Positions 22,688 through 31,830 of a stretch of 64,000 nt of DNA are shown here, piece after piece. Where the stretch lies: the NCBI RefSeq assembly GCF_000143415.4, contig NW_003314319.1, positions 648,365 to 712,364 on the forward strand, written 5' to 3'. A program made the position numbers and the translations under genes. The notes beneath the pieces were generated by a model, which searched no databases, was not told the origin of the DNA, and saw nothing but the letters and a program-made list of their open reading frames with translations. The DNA comes from Selaginella moellendorffii. Its lineage: Eukaryota > Streptophyta > Lycopodiopsida > Selaginellales > Selaginellaceae. The stretch's first letter is position 1, and each line of letters starts with the position of its first letter.

Positions 22688-24766
22688 TCACGTTGCCGCA
22701 CGCCATGCAGAGTACGCATGGATGATCTGGTCTCTCCATCCCAGCCACATCCATTCCCCGTCCCTGTTCACTGTGAGATCCCTGTTGTAGAACCTGGCGA
22801 AAGCTTTCGACTCCTCGAACAGGGCCGGGCTGAGCGGCATCACCTCAAGCCCCGCCTTGACCGCGAGGTGGTGCCACTGCTGGTGCGTCTCGGACCGCTC
22901 CACCCTGTCCAACCCCTCGCAGGCGATGATGTTCATGATCTCCCGCCCGTACTTGTCCTGCTCGATCACCCGCCGTTCGGGCAGCATCCTCGAGATGCAA
23001 GCGTCCATGGCCGCGAACACTGCCGCGTGGTGGACGAGCGCCTCCTGGAACCTCTGGAGGAAGATCGGCCCCGCAAAGTTGGAGCTGGCCAGCGACTGGA
23101 TGAAAACCTTCGGGTGGAGGTTCCGGATCCGGGTCAGCCACTGGAGTTTCGGGCTCTCGGCGATCACCGACCCATCAAACAAGTTGGTCTGCTTGAACGA
23201 GCAGCTGATGATGAGAACTTCGTCGTCCTTGAGCTGCAGCAGCCCCGGCTCCATGCTCTCCCATGCACACGAGAGCGACCGGAACTTGAAAGGAATCCCC
23301 CAGTCCTGTGCGCAGCGCTTGAGCCGGCTCCCCGTCTCTCGTATCCTCCCCGAGTGATTGTTGAGCGCTCTGGGTGGAAGATCCACCCCCGTGATCCGGA
23401 GCTGCGGGGGACCCTCCTTCCTCTCCGCCAAGAGCTGGAGCAGCGCCGGCCACTGGAGCCCATACATGATCCCAAAGTCGACAATGTGTACTTTGCGCTC
23501 GCCCTTGATGGCCTCGAGGATGATCTGGTTCGTGAAGAAATGTGGCAGCCCGAGGAAGGGGGTGTGCTTGAGGATCATCTGGACCGCCTTGAGCGTCTCA
23601 GCGATGGAAGGCCGCGCCTTACACATGACGCTGTAGAACCTGGAGCCCGTGTTGCTCATCCGGGCGTTCAATGCATGTAGGAAGTAATGAACTACCCGCT
23701 GCGTCGCGTCGCCCTCGGGTCCGGCTTGCTCCCGGAGCTCCTCCATGATCGCCAAAGCGCTGCCGAAGTCGTCGCTCCACACCGCCTCGCCGCACAGCAC
23801 CAGCTTGTCCAGGAGATGACTCCTGAGCCCCATTCTATCCCACAGCCGAGTGTAGTTCTCGCTCCTCTGTACGATCAGCCTGGGAGGCCGGTTGGGAAAT
23901 CCCTGCGTCGTCGCCCCCGCTGCTGCAATTCCATTCGACCTGCCGTTCCAATCCAGCCCAAAGAGGTTCTGGCGCTCGAAAAATCCCACCATCTGGAAGC
24001 CGCTGCCACTGGCGCTCGTCTCCCCGTGGCTCCGCTTCTTAAGGCTGGGCGATGGCTGCAAGCTCTCTCGATTCCTCTCCACAGTGTTTTCTTGGTGGTG
24101 ATGCAAGGACGAAGTAGAAGGATTATCCACGGCGAAGGAAGGCTGCGATGTCCAAGAACCCAGGAGCGAGGAGGGGGAGTTCCTTCGCGACGATGATCCC
24201 TGCGGGGCCGGTGGAAGCTGCGACGGCGATGGCTGCGAGGCACCATAGCCGGCGCTGCTCGAAATATCGCTCCTCCAGTCGAGATTCGGGCTTACCTCGG
24301 GCGGCGAGGTCTGGATCAGCTCCGCGAGCTCTGCCTGGAGCGCGCCGACGCTCACCTCCAGATCCAGGCACGCTTGCTCCCCGATCTGGTTCTCCATGAG
24401 CATGCTATCGATGTACTGCAGCACCGCATTCTCGTCGACCCCAGACACGCGGGGTTCCATCGCGACGCAACCCCAGCTATCATCGCCACTCTCCGAGGAT
24501 GACGACGGAGTGCCCGCCACTGCCATGGCCGCGGCGTTGACGGGAGAGGTGAGCGTCGGTGGCGACGGCGAGAAATTTCCAACATCGCCGACCGATCCAG
24601 CCGCTCCGCCAGGCGACGGCAGCGGCAAATCCACTGCTGCATTGGAATCTCTCGACGGGCGGAACTGCGTCTGTAGCCACACTTGCTGGAGCTTGATCGC
24701 GAGCGGCGAGACGAGTTCGCGCATGGAGGACGACGACGCGCCATTCGCCCTAGGCTTGTCCGCCAT
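22688..24766 (-). CDS. GRAS-family transcription regulator, LISCL (SCL9/14/33-like) type
   Basis: A single exon codes for 692 residues, ATG at 24764-24766. The first 300 residues are low complexity (Ser/Pro/Gly/Gln) with a short acidic stretch. The GRAS domain fills the rest: a leucine-heptad region with LLDKLVLCGEAVWSDDFGSA; the VHIID motif as VHIVDFGIMYGLQWP; LRITGVDLPP, RFQEALVHHAA and REIMNIIACEGLDRVER in the second heptad and PFYRE regions; and a SAW end reading WLGWRDQIIHAYSAWRAA. The IACEG and the HIVDFGI.YG.QWP forms point to the LISCL branch, where members such as SCL14 act as co-activators of xenobiotic-stress genes with TGA factors. The gene is GC-rich with a matching high-GC codon choice. 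It converges on RUNKEL; upstream 24767-25267 separates it from the DJ-1 gene. Confidence 0.92.
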   Translation of the reverse strand: MADKPRANGASSSSMRELVSPLAIKLQQVWLQTQFRPSRDSNAAVDLPLPSPGGAAGSVGDVGNFSPSPPTLTSPVNAAAMAVAGTPSSSSESGDDSWGCVAMEPRVSGVDENAVLQYIDSMLMENQIGEQACLDLEVSVGALQAELAELIQTSPPEVSPNLDWRSDISSSAGYGASQPSPSQLPPAPQGSSSRRNSPSSLLGSWTSQPSFAVDNPSTSSLHHHQENTVERNRESLQPSPSLKKRSHGETSASGSGFQMVGFFERQNLFGLDWNGRSNGIAAAGATTQGFPNRPPRLIVQRSENYTRLWDRMGLRSHLLDKLVLCGEAVWSDDFGSALAIMEELREQAGPEGDATQRVVHYFLHALNARMSNTGSRFYSVMCKARPSIAETLKAVQMILKHTPFLGLPHFFTNQIILEAIKGERKVHIVDFGIMYGLQWPALLQLLAERKEGPPQLRITGVDLPPRALNNHSGRIRETGSRLKRCAQDWGIPFKFRSLSCAWESMEPGLLQLKDDEVLIISCSFKQTNLFDGSVIAESPKLQWLTRIRNLHPKVFIQSLASSNFAGPIFLQRFQEALVHHAAVFAAMDACISRMLPERRVIEQDKYGREIMNIIACEGLDRVERSETHQQWHHLAVKAGLEVMPLSPALFEESKAFARFYNRDLTVNRDGEWMWLGWRDQIIHAYSAWRAAT

Positions 24767-25267
24767 AGCCGTGCTCTTCCCTCTCCCCTGTTTTAGGGCT
24801 TAATAGTAATTTTGAAAGAACAGACTTATCCGACGGCCAGATTTCACCTCGGTTGTCTATGGATCCAACGGCCGGCACCGCGCCACGGGCATTTTTTAAT
24901 CTTTTGTGCTTGTATCTGATCGTTTTGTCGTGATGTAATAGATACAAAATCAAAAATCACGCACGTCCCAGAACACAAAAAAAAAAAAACCATTGAACGT
25001 TTCCAAATCGTGTCTTCTAGTTCCAGAACTATAATGTTCCCACAAGGATATAAATATCATTCCATCATTCTTTCGCTAAAGCTTTACTCCTGCGTCAACA
25101 AGGCCCAGGAAAGACTTAGACGACGAGAAGATCAAACACCAAATGGACTGTCATTCTTCCAGACCGGATCGGACTTGGATCAAACACTGACCCGATCAAC
25201 ACGGAGAGGTAGACGAAATCTCCAACTCTGTCTCAAGGAAAACAGGAAAAGCTCGGCTTACTTGCTT
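24767..25267. other. Intergenic stretch, promoter side of GRAS gene
   Basis: Holds the 5' flank of the GRAS gene and the 3' flank of the DJ-1 gene. A poly-A run lies near 24978. I see no further gene or clear motif. Confidence 0.6.
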
Positions 25268-26846
25268 TTACTTGAAGTGGATAGTGGTCCCGAGAAGAGA
25301 GAGCAACTGAGCTACGAACTCTGGATGCGCGGGCCAGGCAGCAGCGGTGACAAGTTTGCCATGTGTGTGAGCCATCGTTATTGGATCCGGCTCGATCCAC
25401 TCAGCACCACTTAGCACAACTTGAGGCTTCACTGCTGGATAAGCCGTGCATTTCTTTCCCTGCAGTAGAAACCAAACGAGCTCTGTGTTTAATCGAAGCA
25501 AACTCAAGAAAGATATATCATTCACCTGTAAAACTCCTGCTGCAGCGAGGATTTGCTGCCCGTGACAAATCGACGCGATGGGCTTGCTGCTCGTGTCAAA
25601 CTCCCGGACAAGCCTCAGGACTTTGTCGTTGAGAGACAAGTACTCTGGAGCGCGGCCTCCGGGGATCACAAGCGCGTCGTACCCCTCAGCTTTGACAGCG
25701 TCGAAGGTGGCGGTCAGCGGGAAGTTGTGACCAGGCTTCTCGCTGTAAGTTTGCGCTCCCTCAAAGTCATGAACTGCGGTGGCCACGGTCTCGCCGGCCT
25801 TTTTACCCGGGCACACCGAGTCGACGGTGTAGCCAACAGCTTGCAGCGTCTGGCATGGCACCATTGCTTCGTAGTCCTCCATGAAATCCTTCAAAGCAAA
25901 AACAAACTTGGCTTAGAACATGATCAAAGCACAACTGCAAGGAAAACTACTTCTCGATCAAGTTGTCAAGGAAAACTAGTAGAAAAAACCGGAAGAAGTA
26001 GAAAAGAAAGAGAGAAAGACTTCTTACCCCGCATAGCATTAATACTTTCTTCTTGCCGTTTTCGATGGTTGCACCAAGAGAGTCGAGCAAAAGACCAATA
26101 AACTCCGGGTGGCCAGGATATGCAGCACCGGTGATGAGGCTACCATCTCGGAAGCACTTGGAGATTGGATTCGGCTCTTGCCAAACTCCACCAGCACTGA
26201 CAATAACAGGCTTGACTGCCGGATACGCCGTCGACTTCTTGCCTTGCAGAATTCCTGCCGCGGCGAGGATCAGCTGTCCGTGGCAAATCGATGCTATCGG
26301 CTTCCTAGACTTGTGGAACGACTTGACAATCTCGAGAACTTCATCGTCAAGAGACAAGTACTCCGGAGCACGACCACCTGGAATAACGAGAGCGTCATAG
26401 CTCTCAGCTTTCACGCCATGAAAGTCCTTGTTGAGACTAAAGTTGTGACCACGAAGCTCGGCATAAGTCTGCCATGAAGAACACAAGCCAAAAATAATCC
26501 ACTCCACGCTCCCAGTCCAAAAGAAGGAATTCATTCACCTGGAAACCAACAAAGTCGTGGATTGCGGTCGCGCAGCTCTCGCCAGCCTTTTTTCCCGGAC
26601 AAACAGCATCGACTTTGACACCATAAGCTTGCAAGGCTTGAAATGGAACCATAACCTTAGAAGAACAAACAAATCGAAAGTCAATGCTCTTGCCTAAGGA
26701 AAAACTTGCCAAATCTAGATGATTGCCTACATTCTCTCGGCACTAGATCACTCCTCTATCCATCGCCGCGCCCGATCAATCAAACTCACCTCATAGTCTT
26801 CCACGAAATCGCCGCAGATGAGAAGAACCGACCTCGAGCTCGCCAT
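25268..26846 (-). CDS. DJ1D: Double-domain DJ-1/PfpI protein, DJ-1D/glyoxalase III type
   Basis: The minus-strand gene begins at the ATG 26844-26846 ([19 protein letters not shown]) and ends at TAA 25268-25270. It codes for two tandem DJ-1/PfpI domains. Each has the catalytic Glu in the GDF(V/M)EDYE turn, the VCPGKKAGE segment, [17 protein letters not shown], and the nucleophile elbow ASICHGQ with Cys then His. The domain join is the stretch [11 protein letters not shown], split by a short intron. Plant DJ-1D proteins of this layout convert methylglyoxal to D-lactate without glutathione and protect against glycation. Both active-site triads look intact. The second domain has an intron after AGVLQ that the first lacks, so the introns changed after the domain duplication. 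Confidence 0.9.
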
Positions 26847-27042
26847 AGCGCTGGAGAAACCTAGGTCAGCTCTCTGTCACTACGTGTCACGCGATTTTAA
26901 CCTCAAACACGTGTCAAATTTTTTTAATGGGAAGTGAATGAATTTCCCTCCATAGTTCCAACATGAAAAAATGACGTTCGTACACATGATCGTTGGTGAC
27001 TTGTACGGCCAGGTGAGGCGAGCTTAGGTTTTGGGCAAAGCG

Positions 27043-28719
27043 ATGGAGAGCAATGTAGGCATGCGGCCGATCGCGCATCGCTCCTGGCCGAGGAAGAGGC
27101 TTCGCGAAGGAGGCGATCCAAAATCCGGCGAGGTAGAGTTCTTGATCGTTGTCGTTGATATTTGCGCGCGGGTTTGCCTCATCCGGCGATCGATCATTGC
27201 AGCTCAATTCGAGCGGCGGCGGCGGCGAGGAGAAATCCCGTGGGCAAGAAGCGGCAAAATTGGTGGAGCCGGCGCTGCCGATCGCCGTCCGGCGGTGGCC
27301 GCAGCAGCGGAAGATCAAGGAGGAATCGCCACGGCACAAGGATCCGGAGGAGGAGAACAAACGCCTAGCGCCAGAGCGAGGAGGACGGAATGAGCGCCCC
27401 AAGCCGACGAGCCTGATGATGCTCGAGATGGATATGGCCAGGACCAAGAAGAAGAAATCCGAGCCAGTGCCACAGCCAAGAATGGAGCTTTCGATCATCC
27501 TGCGGCAGTCATGGCAGGAGGCGCGGCGGCGAGTGAAGCAAGCGCAGGAGAGATTCGAGGCGCTGCGCCAGAAACTCGAGGCGAAGGGCACCGTGCGACC
27601 GGACACAGCCGCGATGAAGCAAATGCGCATCGATGTAAGTTCCTTTCCCTTTTCTCCTCGATTTCCATTCTATCTCCCCGTGTTCTTCTTGCCGGCATTC
27701 TTTTGGATCTCACTGCTGCTTTGTTTCGTATGCTCTCTTCGCCAATCAAACAGTGTTATTTCCTTCCCATCGTCATCTTACTTCGGTTTCTCGGACTTTC
27801 TCACGGATGGATTTCTTCTTTCTCGCTCTTGTACATAGTTCTTCCAAGTTTCTCTCATCCACCATTCGTGATAGATTTCCATTCTATCCCACACTTTCTT
27901 CCTCCGCCTTTTCTCTCTTCTCCTCGTGTTCTTCTTGCCGGCATTCTTTTTTGCTGCTTTGTTTCGCATGCTCGTCGATCGAACAGTCTTAGCCTTTTTT
28001 TCTTCCCATCGCAATGATCTTCTTCCACTTCAGTTTCTCGTACTTTCTCAGGAGTTTCTTCTTGGCCAGCTTTTGTGTAGTTCTTCCAAAGTTTCTCATC
28101 CACCATCGTTTTCCTTCGCAGAAGCAATGGGTGAACCAGGAGCACCGATCCCACGGCCACGTCCCCGGCGTGGAGGTGTTCGACGCCTTCTCCTTCCGCG
28201 CCGAGCTGCTCATCGTCGGCCTCCACAACCACGTCCAGGCCGGGATCGGCTTCTTCCCCGACTCCCAGAGCCCGCTCGGCCGCGCCATCGCCACCAGCAT
28301 CATCCTCTCGGGTGGCTACAAGGACAACCGCGACAACGGCGACGAGTTTGAGTACTGCGGCAGCGGCGGCAACAATGCTGTGAGCGTGCGTGACGAGAAG
28401 GCACGGGACCAGGAGCTCACTCGCGGCAACTTAGCTCTCGCGAACTCCGTGGATCTCAACATCCCGGTTCGCGTGATCCGCGGGAGGCCCTCGGCTTTCA
28501 CCCCGTCCAGGAAGGAGTACCGCTACGATGGCCTCTACGACGCTGTGCGCTGCCACAAGACCGAGGGAGCGAATGGATGCCAGGTTTTCAAGTTCCTGAT
28601 GCGGCGATGCCCCGGACAGCCATCGCTGCCGCTCAAGAACAAGACGAGTAAGTTTCATTTCATCGATTCTTTTCTAGTTTAGCTATATTCTCGATTTGTT
28701 TCTTTCGTTTCCAGGGTAG
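27043..28719 (+). CDS. SRA (YDG) domain protein, SUVH-like but without SET
   Basis: Four exons (27043-27132, 27203-27634, 28122-28647, 28715-28719) join in frame to about 350 residues. The start MESNVGMRPIAHRSW was chosen as the first ATG; splicing restores the frame into a basic, Glu/Lys-rich linker and a coiled segment (QARERFEAL-like region near 27540). The third exon is an SRA domain: HVPGVEVFDAFSFRAELLIV, IATSIILSGGYKDNRDNGDE, GSGGNN, RGNLALANSVDLNIPVRVIR, YDGLYDAV and a RRCPGQPSLPL end. SUVH histone methyltransferases have this N-terminal layout followed by pre-SET and SET domains. Here a stop comes at once after the SRA domain, whether or not the last intron is spliced. SRA domains bind methylated cytosine, so it may be a reader without catalytic activity, or a 3'-truncated gene. 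Confidence 0.8.
27656..28110 (+). repeat. Tandem duplication inside intron 2 of the SRA gene
   Basis: The 487-nt intron is far longer than its neighbours because a unit of about 242-246 bp occurs twice. Matching landmarks are CGTGTTCTTCTTGCCGGC at 27679 and 27925, and AGTTCTTCCAA(A)GTTTCTC near 27837 and 28079. The copies differ by many substitutions and small indels, so the duplication is not recent. Confidence 0.75.
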
Positions 28720-28974
28720 CATTCAAAGCGCATCAGTTACAACGTAAACTACTTAATTATGTCCACGTCGGCACACATGTCCTATGAAAAAGGAGCTAGT
28801 TAAAACGCTTTAAATTAATTAACAATATATTACCTTGTTCAGAAAGCTCATTAAATTTCAATGTTATTGACAACGATTTAATCCATCTTTAAATTTCTTG
28901 TATAAAGTGGTGGAGGATATGTAGCATCTCTGACGAGAATGTATTTTCCAAGTTGGCATCCAAATGAATTTTGA

Positions 28975-29330
28975 CATACTGTCCAGTCAAACCCATTCAA
29001 AATAAAAATCCCAAATTAAACTTTTCAAGTATAATCCCTTCCTGTTCTATTGAGGATCCTTTGGGAGCAATCACTGGAACATAGCTCCCATCTATTGGTC
29101 CTACAACATGTGGTATTCCTCTTAAAACTCTTTTGGAAGAGTTTGTAAAACGATCACTTGAAGGCTACTTGATGTATAATGTACCAAATTCCATGTCCAA
29201 AGCTCCACAAAACTCAATGCTCATTGACCAATAGTAAACCCAACTCCATACTTGCCAGCAATTTCCCCTAGTTGTGTTCCACTTGCTAATCTCAAGTGGC
29301 ATAGGCTCTTTTAAGTATTGGTATCTTTTG
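28975..29330 (-). mobile_element. PIF/Harbinger transposase relic
   Basis: On the minus strand the sequence reads RGIPHVVGPIDGSYVPVIAP near 29070-29125. This matches the first catalytic-Asp block of Harbinger-type DDE nucleases (GAIDGTHxPIxAP). Upstream of it (towards 29280) a LGEIAGKYGVGFTIGQ stretch fits the HTH region, and downstream (near 28915-28960) KYILVRDATYP fits the second block (LLGDxGYP). Stops and frame shifts break it, and no terminal inverted repeats were found. The surrounding 28720-29500 is AT-rich and otherwise empty. Confidence 0.6.
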
Positions 29331-29512
29331 CACTTTTCCTCTCTTCTTCTATAGCAATTGTGGAAATATCAAGCCAAGTAACACATTTTACTAGTTATGT
29401 CTAAACACATAATATTCAAGTAATAGAGCATCTGAAGGTAGCAAGCAAAAGCTTCTTCCTCTTATCCATCTACTTTTCAGTCAAATAATGGTTATTCTTA
29501 ACTATGTCCAAA

Positions 29513-29578
29513 ACACGTGTTACGTAACTGCCACGTGGCTTTGTCTGTTTCTTTAATCCACGTAGGTGCCACGTCACA
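29513..29578. promoter_or_regulatory. Cluster of five ACGT-core elements (G-box/ABRE-like)
   Basis: Within 65 bp lie ACACGTGT (29513), TACGTA (29521), CCACGTGG (29531), CCACGTAG (29558) and GCCACGTCAC (29568). They end about 40 bp before the ATG of the gene at 29618, with TTTAATAAA between. Such clusters bind bZIP factors and mediate ABA or light responses in plants. Confidence 0.55.
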
Positions 29579-29590
29579 GACTTTTAATAA

Positions 29591-29608
29591 ATGGACGCCA
29601 AGGGATGA
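29591..29608 (+). promoter_or_regulatory. Minimal upstream ORF
   Basis: ATG GAC GCC AAG GGA TGA forms a five-codon upstream ORF that ends 9 nt before the main ATG at 29618. Its stop overlaps another out-of-frame ATG at 29605. If the transcript starts upstream of 29591, this would lower translation of the main frame; the transcription start is not known. Confidence 0.35.
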
Positions 29609-29617
29609 AAAACCTCA

Positions 29618-30217
29618 ATGGCGTTAGCAGCGACTTCGTCAGTTCCTCCAGCGCTGGGAATTTGCGCTACTTCTTTCCAGATCTCTGCCAGGGGCAATAG
29701 CGATTCCTCGCTCGGTAGCTCCAGCCTCGTCTTCGTCTATGGGACGCTCAAGAAAGGATTTGGGAACGAGTGGCTCATGCAGGAGCTCGTGAGCCAGCAG
29801 CACGCCTGCTTCGTGTCCGCCGCCACCACCAAGCTCGAATTCCCGCTCGTCTGCGGCCCATTCCAGGTGCCTTTCCTTCTCAATTTCCCCTGCCAAGGCC
29901 ACCGCGTCCGCGGCGAAGTCTATCTCGTAGACCAAGCTGGTCTTCGCAGGCTCGACGAGCTCGAGGGCCTCGGCAAGGGCCACTACGAGCGCCGATCCAT
30001 TCTCGTCGAGGGCCTGGAACGAAGTTTAGCTCAGTCCCAAGCTGTGAATGCCGAGGCTTACTTTGCAGGATCCAGTTACGCAGTGGAAATGTTGGGAGCT
30101 CCACACTTGCCAAGCTACAGCACCGTCGAGGCGGAGAATTATGTTCCGCGGAGGAACCGGCCGCCGGGTATCACGTTTTTGGAACACGTCCAAGCATGGA
30201 TCGCTGCTAAAAAATGA
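29618..30217 (+). CDS. Gamma-glutamylcyclotransferase-like (GGACT/AIG2-like) protein
   Basis: A single exon codes for 199 residues. After a 35-residue Ser/Ala-rich N-terminal extension comes the fold signature LVFVYGTLKKGFGNEWLM, then VRGEVYLVDQAGLRRLDELE, which contains the Glu expected as general acid/base, and YERRSILVEG. This is the BtrG-like cyclotransferase fold of plant proteins such as At3g02910 (recalled). Members cleave gamma-glutamyl amines or peptides to 5-oxoproline; the true substrate of the plant subfamily is unsure. The extension lacks many acidic residues and could be a plastid transit peptide. An ACGT-element cluster and a five-codon upstream ORF lie immediately 5'. The stop codon falls within a short tandem repeat. 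Confidence 0.85.
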   Translation: MALAATSSVPPALGICATSFQISARGNSDSSLGSSSLVFVYGTLKKGFGNEWLMQELVSQQHACFVSAATTKLEFPLVCGPFQVPFLLNFPCQGHRVRGEVYLVDQAGLRRLDELEGLGKGHYERRSILVEGLERSLAQSQAVNAEAYFAGSSYAVEMLGAPHLPSYSTVEAENYVPRRNRPPGITFLEHVQAWIAAKK

Positions 30218-30243
30218 AAAAATGAAAAAATGAAAAAATGAAG
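30208..30243 (+). repeat. 9-bp tandem repeat over a stop codon
   Basis: About four copies of AAAAAATGA (slightly variable) begin in the last codons of the cyclotransferase-like gene, and the first copy supplies its TGA stop. Copy-number change by one unit would keep the stop. Confidence 0.85.
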
Positions 30244-30475
30244 ATGCTCTCGAGTTTTTTGTAGCCATGCCACTGTCACGAAAACCACACACGAATTAAG
30301 ACAGGGTATCTCGAACAAAGACAAACCTGACCTTTAGAATGCTGATCGCGTTATTAAGAATCCCACGGGGAATCTTATCGTTCCCTCGTCGAAAGGACAC
30401 ATGGACCACACTCCTAGCTTCTCCTATTACCGGGCAGTCTTTTCAGTTGCAATCCATCCTTTGAGTAGCGCTTGG

Positions 30476-31548
30476 AAAAGAAAACAAAAACTTTTAGAGC
30501 CGAGCAATCAGCACAACACTTTACCCTTTCGCCATTGCAGCACCAGCATTGGAACCATCAACCGTGCCGCTTGGAGAGCCATCAACATCTCTACTAGCTC
30601 GAATTGTCGAAACTCCATGGTGGCTTTTCCGAAACTGAAAACGAAAAGATTCCTTGCTTGCGAGTAGACGCATACTCGTGAACAGTATCAAAAGCAGCAA
30701 AACAAAATAGCCGTCAAACCTGCATGATGTGATGTTCATGCGACCTCCATCAAGGGTATTTGTCCAGGCATATTGCCAGCACCTCTTCCATGAGCATTTA
30801 AACAAAGCGCAATCAAAAAGTGCCTTCAACAACCTCTTAAAGGACATTCGGAGGTGGTAGGTTGAGATCGCCATCCGAAGCTTATCCTCCCGCCGTCCAA
30901 AAGAATTCCATACATGACATTGCAAACAGTACAGCTTGCTTAAGCTAGTCGAAAGAAAGAAAACAAGGAAAGACAAAACAATACTTTCTCTAAGGAAAGC
31001 AAGAGAAAGTACTCCCTAACACTTCCTCAACCTAATGAAAGCCTGAACTATGACAGATAAAAGGGACAATCTGGGTCTCGGGGTCGTACCATACCATTAA
31101 GAATGTAATCAGTGCTACTGTGTCTGTAGCCTGGAGTTAAAAAATGTGTCAATACTTAGTTCTTTTCCAAGGTTCCAGTACGATCCTGTGTAACAACAGC
31201 ATGTAAGAAAGCAAGACAAACAATCACCACACGTACCATTTGAAATAAGCTTTGGAAAATAGTGGTTTCTCTGTTGATCATTCGCACACCTACAAACCAA
31301 AGAATTAGAGAAAACAAAGAACAAAAAGAACGAAGCATTGCGACAATAACCTTTCAACCAAAGAGCAGCACTGTTGCGTCGAAAATCAGCGCTTCCTTCA
31401 CTCGATTAAACCTGAACAAGTGCATGAAAATAATCCCTGCATCACGCTCCCGATAACGTCTTCAGTACATATTCCTCCAAATCCGAGACCGCTGGAAAAT
31501 ATCTGTCGCAATCTCACTGCGCGCCATCTCCAGCGATGAAATCTGGAG
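30476..31548 (-). repeat. Left arm of about 1.1-kb inverted duplication
   Basis: Read on the minus strand, this block matches 36056-37115 on the plus strand over its whole length with many small differences. Shared landmarks in order: ATGGCGCGC; TTTAATCGAGTGAA; CAATGCTTCGTTC; AATGATCAACAGAGAAA; CTTGCTTTCTTACATGCTGT; CAGTAGCACTGATT; TTGGACGGCGGGAGGA; TGATTGCTCGGCTCTAAAAG. Several AG/GT pairs look like splice sites of a former multi-exon gene on this strand, but stops interrupt it and I do not recognise the protein. Confidence 0.75.
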
Positions 31549-31555
31549 TTAGGCA

Positions 31556-31830
31556 GTAGCAGATACGCCGTGCTGATCATGAATGCGCGCCAGAGGATAG
31601 GAATGGAACCCATGAATGGACAAGCAATGTCTCTATCTCCGGCTGCCGTGTTACCGAGAGCCGATCATCCTGGAACAAGCACGAAGAGCTTTCGATATTT
31701 TCACGAAGAACTTTGGAACTTGGGAGAAACTGATCCTCCCATAAATGTAAACATCTACAATCGCGAGGGACACATTACAACATCCAAGTTGACATTGTTT
31801 CTTAGAGCTTTCTTCGAGTTTCTTTCTATG
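31556..31830 (-). pseudogene. Partial copy of RUG3 3' end, part 1
   Basis: The text CACGAAGA(G/C)CTTTCGATATT and TTCACGAAGAACTTTGGAACTT, followed by the block around TACAATCGCGAGGGACACATT, matches the last intron and last exons of the intact RUG3 gene at 39470-39760. It has many changes and a copia element breaks it at about 31830. Confidence 0.75.

Noticed and set aside
22682-23680. 332-codon open frame on the plus strand
   Set aside because: It is the antisense shadow of the GC-rich GRAS gene; its composition mirrors codon bias of the opposite strand and no domain is visible.
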